DNA of 64,000 nt from CAIWHR01 sp963813415 (GCA_963813415.1 CAWEYW010000013.1:1-64000), one strand, 5' to 3'; counted from the stretch's first letter, positions 35,501 to 44,681 are shown. Numbers and translations: made by a program. Notes: generated by a model not told the origin, from the letters alone.

Positions 35501-35541
35501 TTACCGTCCGCTCGTTGCGGCGGCCCAACCCAAGGAATGTC

Positions 35542-36495
35542 ATGACATCGTTCATTCGCGCCGTGCTCGCCCTGGCCTGCTGCCTCTTCACCGTGGCCGC
35601 GGTCGCGCAGGCGCAAAACTACCCCGATCGGCCGATCCGCATCGTCGTGCCGTACCCGCCAGGTGGTGGCACCGACACGCTGGCGCGGCTCGTTGGCAAG
35701 TACATGGGCGATTCCCTGAAGCAACCGGTCATCGTGGAGAACCGGCCCGGCGGCAATGCGCTGATCGGCATGGATGTGGTCATGAAGGCGCCGGCGGACG
35801 GCTATACCCTGATGGCGATCGCTGCGGGTCCGCTCAACGAAGACAACATGAAGTCGTTCGTGCCGATCGCACTCTTCGCCGCGCCGGCGTACCTGCTCGT
35901 CGTCAATCCGGCACTGAAGGCGAAGAACGTGCAGGAACTCGTCGCGCTCGCAAAAGCCGAGCCGGGCAAGCTCGCGTACGGCTCGACCGGCGGCGGTGCG
36001 GCGTCGCATCTTTCGACCGAGCTCTTCAAGGCGATGTCGGGCACGGACATGCTGCACGTGCCGTACAAGGGCGTAGGGAACGCCGTCACGGATCTTCTCG
36101 GCGGCCATGTGCAGCTGATGATCGCGCCGCCGCAGGCGGTGATGCCACAGGTGAAGGCCGGCAGCCTGCGCGCGCTCGCCGTTACCAGTCCGCGCCGCAT
36201 GCCGTTCGCACCGGACATTCCGACGATCGCGGAATCCGGCGTGCCGGGCTACGAGTCCGTCGGCTGGTTCGGCCTCGTCGCGCCCGTTGGTGTGCCGCGC
36301 GACATCATCACCCGGTTGAATGCGGAGATCGTGCGCATCCTGCAGTTGCCTGACGTGCGCGAGCGCCTGCTCGAGCTTGGTGCCGAGCCCGCCAAGACCA
36401 CGCCGGAGGAGTTCGCCGACTTCATCCGTCGCGATAATGCCAAGTGGGCGAAGCTCATCAAGGAAAAGGGCATCGTCATCGAGGGGGCCAAATAG
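35542..36495 (+). CDS. Bug-family tripartite tricarboxylate transporter substrate-binding protein
   Basis: 317 residues: signal peptide (ending AVAQAQN), YPDRPIRIVVPYPPGGGTD, ENRPGGNALIGMD and HVPYKGVGNAVTDLL. Third gene of the FAH-RidA operon. Membrane partners TctA/TctB are absent here. The ligand is probably the carboxylate catabolised by the FAH protein. The frame lacks the FAPI motif spacing of the first Bug protein (positions ~90-105 are shorter), so the two are not recent duplicates. Confidence 0.92.
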   Translation: MTSFIRAVLALACCLFTVAAVAQAQNYPDRPIRIVVPYPPGGGTDTLARLVGKYMGDSLKQPVIVENRPGGNALIGMDVVMKAPADGYTLMAIAAGPLNEDNMKSFVPIALFAAPAYLLVVNPALKAKNVQELVALAKAEPGKLAYGSTGGGAASHLSTELFKAMSGTDMLHVPYKGVGNAVTDLLGGHVQLMIAPPQAVMPQVKAGSLRALAVTSPRRMPFAPDIPTIAESGVPGYESVGWFGLVAPVGVPRDIITRLNAEIVRILQLPDVRERLLELGAEPAKTTPEEFADFIRRDNAKWAKLIKEKGIVIEGAK

Positions 36496-36552
36496 GCGAG
36501 CGGCCGCGGGGCGCAGGCTCGTTGCTCACACCGCCGTCGCGGCGCAAGCGCA

Positions 36553-37539
36553 TCAGGCCGGCGATGGCCGACCGCGCAACGAGGCGAGGCAGCCGAGTCC
36601 GAGGGAGATGCCGAACCAGAACGTCACGGCGCGTGTGCCTACCGCGGCTGCCGCGGCATCCGGCCAGGGCATGCCCTTGTGCGTGAGCAGCGCGATCATG
36701 GTGATCTCGTTGGCGCCGATGCCGCCGGGGATCATCGATGCCACGCCGGCGAGGGTCGAGACGGCGAAGATGTTGATGGCGTCGGCCAGCGTGCCGGCGG
36801 GCCACAGGAGGTGGACGAACCCGGCGAACATCAACGCCTGCATGCCGTACGCGACGAGCGCAATCGCGAGATAGGCGAGCACCGGAGCGACCCGCCACGT
36901 GGCGACGTATGCGCAGCCACCTGTGGCAAGCACGTTGCGCAGCCAGGTCCAGCGCGTGTGGCCTTCGAGACGCGCCGAGAGGCGTTGTGCGAGATCACGC
37001 GCGAACATCGCCCGCAGCGCGAAGCCTGCCGCGAGCGTCGCCGCGGGCAGCCACCACCAGCGCGCAATGCCAGCGCTCGCCGCCGCGAGGAGCAGCACCG
37101 CGACAAGATCGGTCAGCCGCTCGACGAAGAACAGCACGAGACTGGTGCCGACGGGAACGTGCCACGACAAGAGGAGCACGCTGCGGATGTTTTCGCCGGC
37201 CTTGCCGGGCGTTGCTGTCAAGGCGAATCCCGCGAGGTAGATGCGCAGTGACTCGCGCCAGGGCACACGCCCACCGGCGCGATGGAGGAGGTGCTGCCAG
37301 CGCAGGAACCGGATCGCGTAGGCCAGGACCGCCACCGGAATGGCGCTCGGCAGCCACCAGCCGAGGCGGCTCAGCGCATCACCGAGCTCGTCCCAGCCCA
37401 CCCACAGTGCGAGACCCAGGTACAGCGCGCCGGCGCAGAGGGTGCTGACGACAACGGCGGTGAGCGCGCGCCGTGCCGGGCCCTTGGGGGCGGACGACAG
37501 CGCAGACGGATCTTCCGTGGAGGGCACGACGCGTTGCAT
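36553..37539 (-). CDS. LPG synthase transmembrane-domain family protein (UPF0104/flippase-like)
   Basis: 328 residues from the ATG at 37539, with eight or so membrane helices. GRVPWRESLRIYLAGFALT, ATPGKAGENIRSVLL and SMIPGGIGANEITMI are the signature blocks of the LPG_synthase_TM family. The soluble lysyl-transferase domain of MprF is missing, as in other standalone members, whose role is unknown (lipid handling suspected). The gene is divergent from the nucleotide-sugar decarboxylase, suggesting a cell-surface function. Confidence 0.85.
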   Translation of the reverse strand: MQRVVPSTEDPSALSSAPKGPARRALTAVVVSTLCAGALYLGLALWVGWDELGDALSRLGWWLPSAIPVAVLAYAIRFLRWQHLLHRAGGRVPWRESLRIYLAGFALTATPGKAGENIRSVLLLSWHVPVGTSLVLFFVERLTDLVAVLLLAAASAGIARWWWLPAATLAAGFALRAMFARDLAQRLSARLEGHTRWTWLRNVLATGGCAYVATWRVAPVLAYLAIALVAYGMQALMFAGFVHLLWPAGTLADAINIFAVSTLAGVASMIPGGIGANEITMIALLTHKGMPWPDAAAAAVGTRAVTFWFGISLGLGCLASLRGRPSPA

Positions 37540-37666
37540 GGCGCAATCATGGGCCCTGCGGACCGGTGACGCGAGGCCGATGCGGAAAGTCCGGTCTCCT
37601 TTATCATGACCCTGCCGGCCTACCGATGCTGCCGGGCCGAACAACTGCAGGATCACGGGAGCAGCG

Positions 37667-38653
37667 ATGCGAAGCTACGATCGAATGCGCGTGCTGGTGA
37701 CGGGTGGCGCGGGGTTCCTGGGATCGCACCTTTGCGGTCGGCTCCTTGGCGAGGGGTGCCAGGTCATCTGCGTCGACAATTTTTTCACCGGCTCGCGCGA
37801 CAACGTCACTAAGCTCCTCCACGATCCGCATTTCGAGCTGATGCGCCACGACGTGACGTTTCCGCTTTATGTCGAGGTGGATCGGATCTACAACCTCGCC
37901 TGCCCGGCGTCGCCCGTGCACTACCAGTTCGATCCCGTGCAGACGACGAAGACGTCGGTGCACGGTGCGATCAACATGCTCGGCCTCGCCAAGCGCGTGC
38001 GGGCGCGCATCCTGCAGGCGTCGACCAGCGAGGTGTACGGCGACCCCGAGGTGCATCCGCAGACCGAGGACTACTGGGGGCGGGTCAATCCGATTGGCCG
38101 CCGCTCCTGCTACGACGAAGGCAAGCGGTGTGCGGAGACGCTGTTCTTCGACTATTACCGCCAGCACAAGCTGATGATCAAGGTGGCGCGCATCTTCAAC
38201 ACCTATGGCCCCAACATGCATCCATCGGATGGGCGGGTGATCTCGAACTTCATCATGCAGGCGCTGCGCGGGGAACCCATCACGATCTATGGCGACGGCA
38301 GGCAGACGCGCTCGTTGTGCTACGTCGACGACCTGATCGACGGGCTCGTGCGGCTCATGGAAAGTCCGACGGAGGTTACCGGCCCCGTCAATCTCGGCAA
38401 TCCGCACGAGCTCAGCATCGCCGAAATCGCGCGGACCATCCTCGATCTCACCGAATCAAAGTCCGAGCTCGTGTTCGAGCCGCTGCCCGAAGACGATCCG
38501 CGGCAGCGCCAGCCGGACATCTCGCAGGCGAAGCGGGTGCTGGGATGGGAGCCGCGGACCTCGCTGGAGCAGGGGCTGCGCAAGACGATCGAATATTTCC
38601 GCGCGATCGTGCGCGAGCATCGACAGCACACGCCCGCGCCTCGACCCGCCTGA
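37667..38653 (+). CDS. UDP-glucuronate decarboxylase (UDP-xylose synthase)-like
   Basis: 328 residues, extended SDR: NAD loop VLVTGGAGFLGSHL, IYNLACPASPVHYQ, catalytic STSEVYGDP and YDEGKRCAET (Tyr and Lys), RIFNTYGPNMHPSDGRVISN. These match UXS, which converts UDP-glucuronate to UDP-xylose for polysaccharide. ARNA-type or dTDP-glucose dehydratases are less likely because ACPASPVHYQ is UXS-typical. Start at 37667, or six codons later at 37685. Confidence 0.92.
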   Translation: MRSYDRMRVLVTGGAGFLGSHLCGRLLGEGCQVICVDNFFTGSRDNVTKLLHDPHFELMRHDVTFPLYVEVDRIYNLACPASPVHYQFDPVQTTKTSVHGAINMLGLAKRVRARILQASTSEVYGDPEVHPQTEDYWGRVNPIGRRSCYDEGKRCAETLFFDYYRQHKLMIKVARIFNTYGPNMHPSDGRVISNFIMQALRGEPITIYGDGRQTRSLCYVDDLIDGLVRLMESPTEVTGPVNLGNPHELSIAEIARTILDLTESKSELVFEPLPEDDPRQRQPDISQAKRVLGWEPRTSLEQGLRKTIEYFRAIVREHRQHTPAPRPA

Positions 38654-38700
38654 GCGCGCTACGACGGGAGACGGCGCGCCACCGCACGACTGCGCGAAAT

Positions 38701-38916
38701 TCAATGCAGCGCGCGTGCGCGTCGATGCATCGCGCCGATGCTCGCGGCCATCGCTTCGACGCCGTCACGCAGTCGCCTGGCGATGCCGAACACCACGTCC
38801 AGGAATGCCTCGGTTTGCTCCATGCGGGCCCTCGCCCGTGCGCGCTCCCCGGGGCTCATCTGCACGCGGTCGAGAAGGCGGAGCGTGTCGGGCGTACGAC
38901 GATCGGTTCTGCTCAT
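38701..38916 (-). CDS. 71-residue helical protein
   Basis: Starts MSRTDRRTPDTLRLLDRVQM and contains SPGERARARARMEQTEAFLD; predicted mostly helical and basic. Its ATG overlaps the stop codon of the upstream zinc-ribbon gene (ATGA), which supports both genes. No family recognised. Confidence 0.5.
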   Translation of the reverse strand: MSRTDRRTPDTLRLLDRVQMSPGERARARARMEQTEAFLDVVFGIARRLRDGVEAMAASIGAMHRRARALH

Positions 38917-39158
38917 GGTGAATCTTTCGTTGCTGTGAATGGGCGGACGCTCCAACGGCAGGCGGGGGCGGTCGCGCTGCGTGAACTGCCTGCCCGCTGC
39001 GAGCGCGCTGGCGCCGCCCGGCCGTGCACGAGCCGATGGAAGCTGCGGCAATCGACGTTGCAGCAGGCGCTGACCGGCCGACGATAGCTGTCGCGCCCTG
39101 CGAACGGCATCGGCAGGCCGCACTCGGGGCACATGGGGGTCGATAGGGCCGGTCTCAT
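38913..39158 (-). CDS. small putative zinc-binding protein
   Basis: 81 residues. The cysteine pattern CPECGLPMPF ... CCNVDCRSFHR (two pairs about 20 residues apart) looks like a zinc ribbon; the C-terminal part is Arg/Ser/Ala-rich and disordered. The start is the Met at 39158. The 71-residue gene follows through a 4-nt overlap. The transcript begins just after the terminator of the next upstream gene, so it should have its own promoter, which was not identified. Confidence 0.5.
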   Translation of the reverse strand: MRPALSTPMCPECGLPMPFAGRDSYRRPVSACCNVDCRSFHRLVHGRAAPARSQRAGSSRSATAPACRWSVRPFTATKDSP

Positions 39159-39197
39159 GGTTGTCGTGTCGGCGCTCGGGGGGCGTCCCGGTACAGG

Positions 39198-39227
39198 AAA
39201 AAAAAGAGCGCAGGTGGTTGCCTGCGC
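39198..39227 (-). terminator. rho-independent terminator of the 139-residue protein gene
   Basis: Minus strand GCGCAGG-CAACCA-CCTGCGC (perfect 7-bp stem) followed by TC and eight T. It lies 77 nt after the stop codon of the gene at 39304-39723. Confidence 0.85.
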
Positions 39228-39303
39228 CCGAAGATTCCACCCTAGGAGGAGGAAGGGAGGAATGCGATGGGTCGGGGCGGCGCGGCGCGCGTCACCCGGG
39301 CGG

Positions 39304-39723
39304 CTACCACGTGCCGCGCACTGCCTGCCGCTCGAGGGAGCGTATGCGCTGCTCGAGGTCGCAAACATCGGTCGACTGGGCGAGCCAGGCGTCCCGTCGA
39401 GCCCTTTCGGCGTTTTCGAGTGCGTTCCAGAAGCCGTCGGCGAGTCGGCGCAGGGAGCCAGCGCTGAAAAAGCTGCCGACGGCCCCGATCCAGCGCGGCA
39501 GCGCCTCGCGGAGGTAGTCGCGGCGCGCGGCCCGGGCCACGCGCTCCAGCGTGAAGTGGTCGACCTTGCCCGGCCACTCCGGCAACGCTGCGCCGGGAAT
39601 GGTGCGACGCACCACGTCAGCCTGGTGCACGGTCTCGCGGGGGGCGATAATCGCTCCTGCGGTGGGCAGGAAGGTCCGCGTCAACAGGGTAAAATGGGCG
39701 CGGTAGAACAGGTTGTGGGGCAT
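39304..39723 (-). CDS. protein with DUF3563-like C-terminus
   Basis: 139 residues from the ATG at 39723, preceded by GAGGAGCTCAAA. The first part (MPHNLFYRAHFTLLTRTFLP) is hydrophobic/basic. The C-terminus RDAWLAQSTDVCDLEQRIRS matches the [YW]LAxSxDxxDLExRxRxLxR pattern of DUF3563 proteins of proteobacteria. Function unknown. It has its own terminator and is divergent from the LysR regulator. Confidence 0.65.
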   Translation of the reverse strand: MPHNLFYRAHFTLLTRTFLPTAGAIIAPRETVHQADVVRRTIPGAALPEWPGKVDHFTLERVARAARRDYLREALPRWIGAVGSFFSAGSLRRLADGFWNALENAERARRDAWLAQSTDVCDLEQRIRSLERQAVRGTW

Positions 39724-39974
39724 TTTGAGCTCCTCGGCACGTGTATGAGCCGAAAGGGTTTTTCTGGCTACGGAACAGATTCTATGGATACCGCCAAGGC
39801 AATGCCAATCGCATTTTTGGATGCGGAGCATAGCCGCGGCAGATGGCCCGGGCTGAACTATTGCAGTGCAGCAAAGTCGGACGTTAGGATCATGCTGAAC
39901 TTCGCGCCAGATCAAAGGAGGCCGTACCCCGCCGCTGCTAAACTCGCCGTGCGGCTGTTTGCCGCCGAGCACCT

Positions 39975-40895
39975 ATGGACCTGAATCAGCTGCGTTCCTT
40001 CATCGCGGTCGCCAAGCACGGGCACCTCACCCGGGCTTCGGAGAGCCTGCACCTCAGTCAGCCGGCGCTCTCGGCGCAGATCAAGGCGCTCGAAGAGGGT
40101 CTGGGGGTGACCCTGTTCCGGCGTACGCCCTCCGGCATGGCGTTGACACCGTCCGGCCGGGTGCTGCTCGAGCAAGCCGAGCGCGCGATGGCCGCGGTTG
40201 TCCAGTTGCAACAGACCGCGCAGGCGCTGCGCGGCGAACTGACGGGCAAGCTGACGCTGGGCACGGTGCTCAATCCGGCCACGCTGCGCGTCGGCGAGCT
40301 GCTGGCGCTTTCCATGGAGCGCCACCCCCAGCTTGAGCTCGAGCTCCATCAGGTCGTATCGCACGAGGCCTTGGTTGGCGTGCGCAGCGGCGCGCTCGAC
40401 GCGAGCTTCTACTTCGGGCCGAAACCGGAGGACCTGGAGGCGATCGAGCTGCGCGAGATCACCTACGTCCTTGCCATGCCGGTCGCCTGGCTCGAGGAGC
40501 TGCCGGAGATTTCATGGGCCACACTCGCCCAGCAGCCGTGGGTGTCGGCGCCGTCGACGAGCTCGCACCGCGGTGTGGTGCTCGAGGCCTTCCGCGGCCA
40601 CGCCACGCTGCCCGAGCGCCTGATCGAGGCCGACAGCGAATCCGTCATCGTGAACCTGGTGGAAGCCGGCGTGGGAGCGAGCCTCGTCCGGGAAGAGCTC
40701 GCATTGCCTTCTGCCGCCGAAGGGCGCATTGCGATATGGCCGGGCGCGGAAGTCATCACCCACCTCTGGCTCGCATACAACCCGGCACGCAAGGGCGACC
40801 CCTTGCTCGAGGCTCTGCTCGACACCCTCCACGAGGTGTGGAGCGCGCCGGTCGAAGCGATGCCGCAAGCAATGCGCGAGGCCAAGGCCGCCTGA
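39975..40895 (+). CDS. LysR family transcriptional regulator
   Basis: 306 residues. N-terminal winged helix-turn-helix (LNQLRSFIAVAKHGHLTRAS, LHLSQPALSAQIKALEEGLG, LFRRTPSGMALTPSG) and a LysR-type effector domain from about residue 90. The divergent neighbour is the DUF3563-like gene, the usual kind of LysR target, though a catabolic gene elsewhere is equally possible. Confidence 0.93.
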   Translation: MDLNQLRSFIAVAKHGHLTRASESLHLSQPALSAQIKALEEGLGVTLFRRTPSGMALTPSGRVLLEQAERAMAAVVQLQQTAQALRGELTGKLTLGTVLNPATLRVGELLALSMERHPQLELELHQVVSHEALVGVRSGALDASFYFGPKPEDLEAIELREITYVLAMPVAWLEELPEISWATLAQQPWVSAPSTSSHRGVVLEAFRGHATLPERLIEADSESVIVNLVEAGVGASLVREELALPSAAEGRIAIWPGAEVITHLWLAYNPARKGDPLLEALLDTLHEVWSAPVEAMPQAMREAKAA

Positions 40896-41147
40896 AGCGC
40901 TGCGCGCGAAGTCGCGCCCGCGGCTGATATCCGGGCACAACGAACCGCAGGCAACCGACGGCGGCCGCATTTCATTGCGTGCGTTGTCGAATGCACGGTG
41001 TAGTGCACGGGTCACGCGTCGATGCGTCATGTTCCAGCGCACCGATCGCGATTCACGAAGTCTTGCGTTGATTCCCGCGCAATGGTGCGGCATAGTGCCC
41101 GAACGTGGCTGCGCCAATCGGGCGCAGCCAATCCGTGGAGGACATTC

Positions 41148-42098
41148 ATGCGCTACCGCATCGCCAGCCTCGTTGCATCGACCGTCTGTGCTGCAACATT
41201 TTCGATGACTGCCCATGCGGCCGTGATCAAGGGTGACACCGGGGCGAGTCGAGGCAACAGCGATTCCGAACTCGTACCGACGGGCAAGGGCTGGGGCGAA
41301 CGCCCGGCCAACTGGCACGGCAACAACAATGGGCAGGCCAGCAGGAAACCCGGCGGCACCAATGGCATTTCGTACCACGGTGGATCGGTCATGCTCGGCG
41401 GTCCGAACATCTACTACATCTGGTATGGGAACTGGGCGGGGAATACGGCGACGAGCATTCTCGACGACCTGGCAACGAACATCGGAGGCTCGCCGTATTT
41501 CAACATCAACACGAGCTACACCGACGGCAGCGGGACCAGGATCCTCAACGTGGTGGACTTCCCGGGTTCGACGACCGACAACTATTCGCAGGGCACTGCA
41601 CTGAGCGACGCGGCGGTGCAGCAGGTCGTCGCCAGTGCAATCTCATCGGGTCGCTTGCCGAAGGATCGGGAAGGCGTGTATTTCGTGCTGACCTCCGCGG
41701 ACGTCAATGAAACGTCCGGGTTCTGCACGCAGTACTGTGGTTGGCACACCCACGCGGCAATTTCCGGGATCGACGTCAAGTATTCGTTCGTGGGCAATCC
41801 GGACCGCTGCCCAAGTGCCTGCGCGGCGCAGACCGTCGGTCCGAACGGGAATGCCGGCGCCGACGCAATGGCCAGCATCATCGCCCACGAGCTGGAGGAA
41901 GCGACCACCGATCCCGACCTGAATGCGTGGTACGACCAGCGCGGGCAGGAGAACGCCGACAAGTGTGCGTGGACCTTCGGCACCACTCAGGTCGCGTCGG
42001 ACGGCGCGAAATACAATATGACCTTGGGAAACCGGCAATACCTCATCCAGCAGAACTGGGTGAATGCGTCGGGCGGCTACTGCGCCGTGAAGTACTGA
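41148..42098 (+). CDS. secreted EXORDIUM/phosphate-induced protein 1 (Phi_1) family protein
   Basis: 316 residues after a GGAGG ribosome site. Signal peptide with AHA cleavage near residue 24, low-complexity polar linker (28-75), then the Phi_1 core: GGPNIYYIWYGNW (84-96), GVYFVLTSADVNE, FCTQYCGWHTH (192-202) and AHELEEATTDPDLNAWYD (246-263). The family was named for plant EXORDIUM cell-wall/apoplast proteins and also occurs in some bacteria. HELEE plus the nearby GWHTH could form a metal site, but this is inference. Extracytoplasmic; role in bacteria unknown. Confidence 0.8.
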   Translation: MRYRIASLVASTVCAATFSMTAHAAVIKGDTGASRGNSDSELVPTGKGWGERPANWHGNNNGQASRKPGGTNGISYHGGSVMLGGPNIYYIWYGNWAGNTATSILDDLATNIGGSPYFNINTSYTDGSGTRILNVVDFPGSTTDNYSQGTALSDAAVQQVVASAISSGRLPKDREGVYFVLTSADVNETSGFCTQYCGWHTHAAISGIDVKYSFVGNPDRCPSACAAQTVGPNGNAGADAMASIIAHELEEATTDPDLNAWYDQRGQENADKCAWTFGTTQVASDGAKYNMTLGNRQYLIQQNWVNASGGYCAVKY

Positions 42099-42108
42099 GC
42101 GGACGCTG

Positions 42109-42603
42109 ATGCGGCACGCAACTCCGCTGGCGCTCGCGCTGGCGGCTTTGCTTTTGGTCATTCATGGCGCGTCCGCGCAACCGGCGCGCGTGCCCACCGT
42201 GACGCGCCTGGTCAAGGCCTTCTCCGAGCTCGAATCGACCATCGATGCGCGCCTCGCGGCGGGCGACGCGACGGCCCTCGGCGCCATGCTGACGGACGAC
42301 TTCGAGCTTCGCAGCGCGCCAAGCGCCGGCACGCCGATCGCCCGCGCGGACTGGATCAAGCGTGCGCCAACGGGTGCGAGATCTCCGGTGACCAACGAGC
42401 AGATGGCGGTGCATGATTACGGGCCGGTTGCCGTCGTGAGCTTTGTCAAGGCCGGGCAGGCGCGCGCGGCCGGTCGCATCTTCGTCGTCGACGTGTGGCA
42501 GCGCGACGGCGAAAGCTGGAAGCTGGCGACCCGCTACGCCAGTTCAGGAGTGGCCTCCCCGAGCCTGATGTCACCCGCGCCGACGATCGAAAAGCGCTTC
42601 TGA
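42109..42603 (+). CDS. secreted NTF2-like (SnoaL/DUF4440-type) protein
   Basis: 164 residues, 10 nt after the EXORDIUM-like gene. Signal peptide ending near ASAQP, then a cone-fold pattern: IDARLAAGDATALGAMLTDD, VTNEQMAVHDYGPVAVVSF and VDVWQRDGESWKLATRY. Such domains bind small ligands or act as isomerases or hydrolases; no catalytic residues can be assigned. Likely co-transcribed with its neighbour. Confidence 0.75.
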   Translation: MRHATPLALALAALLLVIHGASAQPARVPTVTRLVKAFSELESTIDARLAAGDATALGAMLTDDFELRSAPSAGTPIARADWIKRAPTGARSPVTNEQMAVHDYGPVAVVSFVKAGQARAAGRIFVVDVWQRDGESWKLATRYASSGVASPSLMSPAPTIEKRF

Positions 42604-42617
42604 CACACGGATGCTCG

Positions 42618-43046
42618 ATGGCTCAGCCTGAACCTGGCGACCTTCCGGAAGGTCTGGCGACCCATGTGATCGCCGATGCTGCCGATGCAATGATCTTTGC
42701 GGATCGCGCCGGCATCATCCGGATCTGGAATGCGGCAGCGGAAGCGGTGTTCGGATTCAGCGCTGCGGAAGCGATCGGCCAGAGTCTCGACCTCATCATT
42801 CCCGAACGCCTGCGCCAGGCGCACTGGACCGGCTTCCAGCGCGCCGTCGACAGCGGCACGACGCGCCTCGGGGGGCGCGCAACAGTCACGCGCGGACTGC
42901 ACAGGAGCGGGCAGAAGCTTTACGTAGAGATGAGTTTCGCGCTGGTGCGCGATGCGTCCGGTGCGGTAGCGGGCTCGGTTGCGATCGCGCGCGATGGCAC
43001 GGAGCGCTACGAGCGGGACCGCGCGCAGCGCAGCGCCACGCCCTGA
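42618..43046 (+). CDS. single PAS domain protein
   Basis: 142 residues consisting of one PAS domain: ADAMIFADRAGIIRIWNAAA, FGFSAAEAIGQSLDLIIPER, GRATVTRGLHRSGQKLYVEM and VAGSVAIARDGTERYER. No kinase, cyclase or regulator domain is attached, and none lies next to it. Ligand (haem, flavin or none) cannot be read. Probably the third gene of the operon starting at 41148. Confidence 0.82.
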   Translation: MAQPEPGDLPEGLATHVIADAADAMIFADRAGIIRIWNAAAEAVFGFSAAEAIGQSLDLIIPERLRQAHWTGFQRAVDSGTTRLGGRATVTRGLHRSGQKLYVEMSFALVRDASGAVAGSVAIARDGTERYERDRAQRSATP

Positions 43047-43172
43047 GCGGGACCTGGGGCCACGGCCCAGGCAGCGCGGCCGGTCGCACTCGGGCCACCC
43101 CGACAGCCTCCATTTCCATGGAGCCGCGGTTCGGTGACAATCGCCACCAGGCAGTCACGACGCGGAGCGAGC

Positions 43173-44357
43173 ATGCAGCTGTCCACCAAAGTCGCGATCG
43201 TCGGCGCGGGTCCGGCGGGTCTGTTGCTGTCGCATCTCCTGCATCAGCGCGGGATCGAGTCTGTCGTGCTCGAGAACCGCAGCCGCGAGGCGATCGAGGG
43301 CACCATCCGCGCGGGTGTCCTGGAGCAGGGCACGGTGGACACGCTCATCGAGGCGGGCGTGGGCGAGCGCATGCAGCGGCAGGGCTTCGTGCACCACGGG
43401 ATCGAGCTGCGCTTTGGCGGCCGTGGTCACCGGATCGACATGCACGAGCTCACCGGCGGCCGGGCGATCACCGTGTACGCCCAGCACGAGGTCATCAAGG
43501 ATCTCGTGGCCGCGCGACTGAACGCTGCGGGGCAATTGCTGTTCGAGGTGGATGGCGTCAGCGTGCGCGATTTCGACACCGATCGGCCATCGATACGCTT
43601 CCGGCATGACGGCGAGGTCCACGACCTGGACTGCGATTTCATCGCCGGCTGCGACGGTTTCCACGGCGTGTGCCGGCCGGCGATTCCCGCCAAGCAGCGC
43701 CGCGAGTTCACGCGCGTCTACCCGTACGGGTGGCTCGGTATCCTCGTCGAGGCACCGCCCTCGGCGAAGGAGCTCATCTACGCGTACCACGATCGTGGCT
43801 TCGCCCTGGTTTCGATGCGCTCGCCGGCGATCCAGCGCCTCTACATCCAATGCAATCCGAACGACGACATCGCCAACTGGCCGGACGAGCGTATCTGGGG
43901 TGAGCTGCACGCTCGCCTCGCGACCGACGATGGCTGGCAACTCGCCGAAGGGCCGGTGCTGCAGAAGGGCATCATCTCCATGCGCAGCTTCGTCGTCGAG
44001 CCGATGCAGTGCGGCCGGTTGTTCCTCGCCGGCGATGCCGCGCACATCGTGCCCCCGACTGGAGCCAAAGGCCTCAACCTCGCCGTCGCGGACGTGCGGG
44101 TGCTCGTGCAAGCGCTCGAGCGATATTACGCATCGGGAAGCATGGAGCAGCTGCACGGATATTCCCAGCAATGCCTGCGGCGCGTATGGCGGGCGGAGCA
44201 TTTCTCGTGGTTCATGACATCGATGCTGCACCACGCGTCCGGCGAGGATGCCTTCCAGCAGCGCCTCCAGCGGGCGCAGCTCGACTACGTGGTGAGCTCG
44301 AGACCCGCGGCAACCAGTCTCGCGGAGAACTACGTCGGCCTGCCCTTCGATAGCTGA
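43173..44357 (+). CDS. pobA: 4-hydroxybenzoate 3-monooxygenase
   Basis: 394 residues, the normal PobA length, from the ATG at 43173 (GGAGCGAGC upstream). FAD motifs VAIVGAGPAGLLLSHLL and FLAGDAAHIVPPTGAKGLNL, and the second dinucleotide-binding fingerprint CDGFHGVCR, together with RAGVLEQGTVD, are diagnostic. The cytosolic flavoprotein hydroxylates 4-hydroxybenzoate to protocatechuate with NAD(P)H and O2. No PobR or protocatechuate genes are in the window. Confidence 0.95.
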   Translation: MQLSTKVAIVGAGPAGLLLSHLLHQRGIESVVLENRSREAIEGTIRAGVLEQGTVDTLIEAGVGERMQRQGFVHHGIELRFGGRGHRIDMHELTGGRAITVYAQHEVIKDLVAARLNAAGQLLFEVDGVSVRDFDTDRPSIRFRHDGEVHDLDCDFIAGCDGFHGVCRPAIPAKQRREFTRVYPYGWLGILVEAPPSAKELIYAYHDRGFALVSMRSPAIQRLYIQCNPNDDIANWPDERIWGELHARLATDDGWQLAEGPVLQKGIISMRSFVVEPMQCGRLFLAGDAAHIVPPTGAKGLNLAVADVRVLVQALERYYASGSMEQLHGYSQQCLRRVWRAEHFSWFMTSMLHHASGEDAFQQRLQRAQLDYVVSSRPAATSLAENYVGLPFDS

Positions 44358-44469
44358 CATGCAGCCGGACGGCGCCGACGATCGGGATCAGTCGAAAGAA
44401 GTTGATATCGCAACATGAAATCTTGCGATCATCGCGGTTGCGGGTTTTTTCGAACACGAGGAGAAGCAT

Positions 44470-44616
44470 ATGTCGAAGGGTCAGGGAGGTACGTTCCGCG
44501 GCCATAACGCCAAGTCGGGTCCGTCGCAGCAGATACCGGGCGAGAAGCGCAAGCCGGCCGCGCCCCCCGCGCCGCGCATGGGTCCGCGGCCGAAGGCGAG
44601 CACGAAAGGGCGCTGA
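44470..44616 (+). CDS. 48-residue basic proline-rich protein
   Basis: Starts MSKGQGGTFRGHNAKSGPSQ after AGGAGAAGCAT, a strong ribosome site, and ends in a Lys/Pro/Ala-rich tail with KASTKGR. Too small for family assignment; disordered. It lies downstream of pobA, but a 112-nt gap makes independent transcription likely. Confidence 0.5.
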   Translation: MSKGQGGTFRGHNAKSGPSQQIPGEKRKPAAPPAPRMGPRPKASTKGR

Positions 44617-44681
44617 TCAGGGGTCTTCGGGGCGCTGCGCAACGCGCGTCCGCATTGCCACGCCCGCTCTCTGGCGGGCGT

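Noticed and set aside
36553..37656. Start of the LPG-synthase-type protein at 37656
   Set aside because: The first 39 codons would be unconserved and reach almost to the divergent gene; the ATG at 37539 leaves room for two promoters.
44661..44680. Terminator for the plus-strand 48-residue gene
   Set aside because: The CGCCCGC/GCGGGCG hairpin is followed on the plus strand by TAAAAAGG, not by a T-run.
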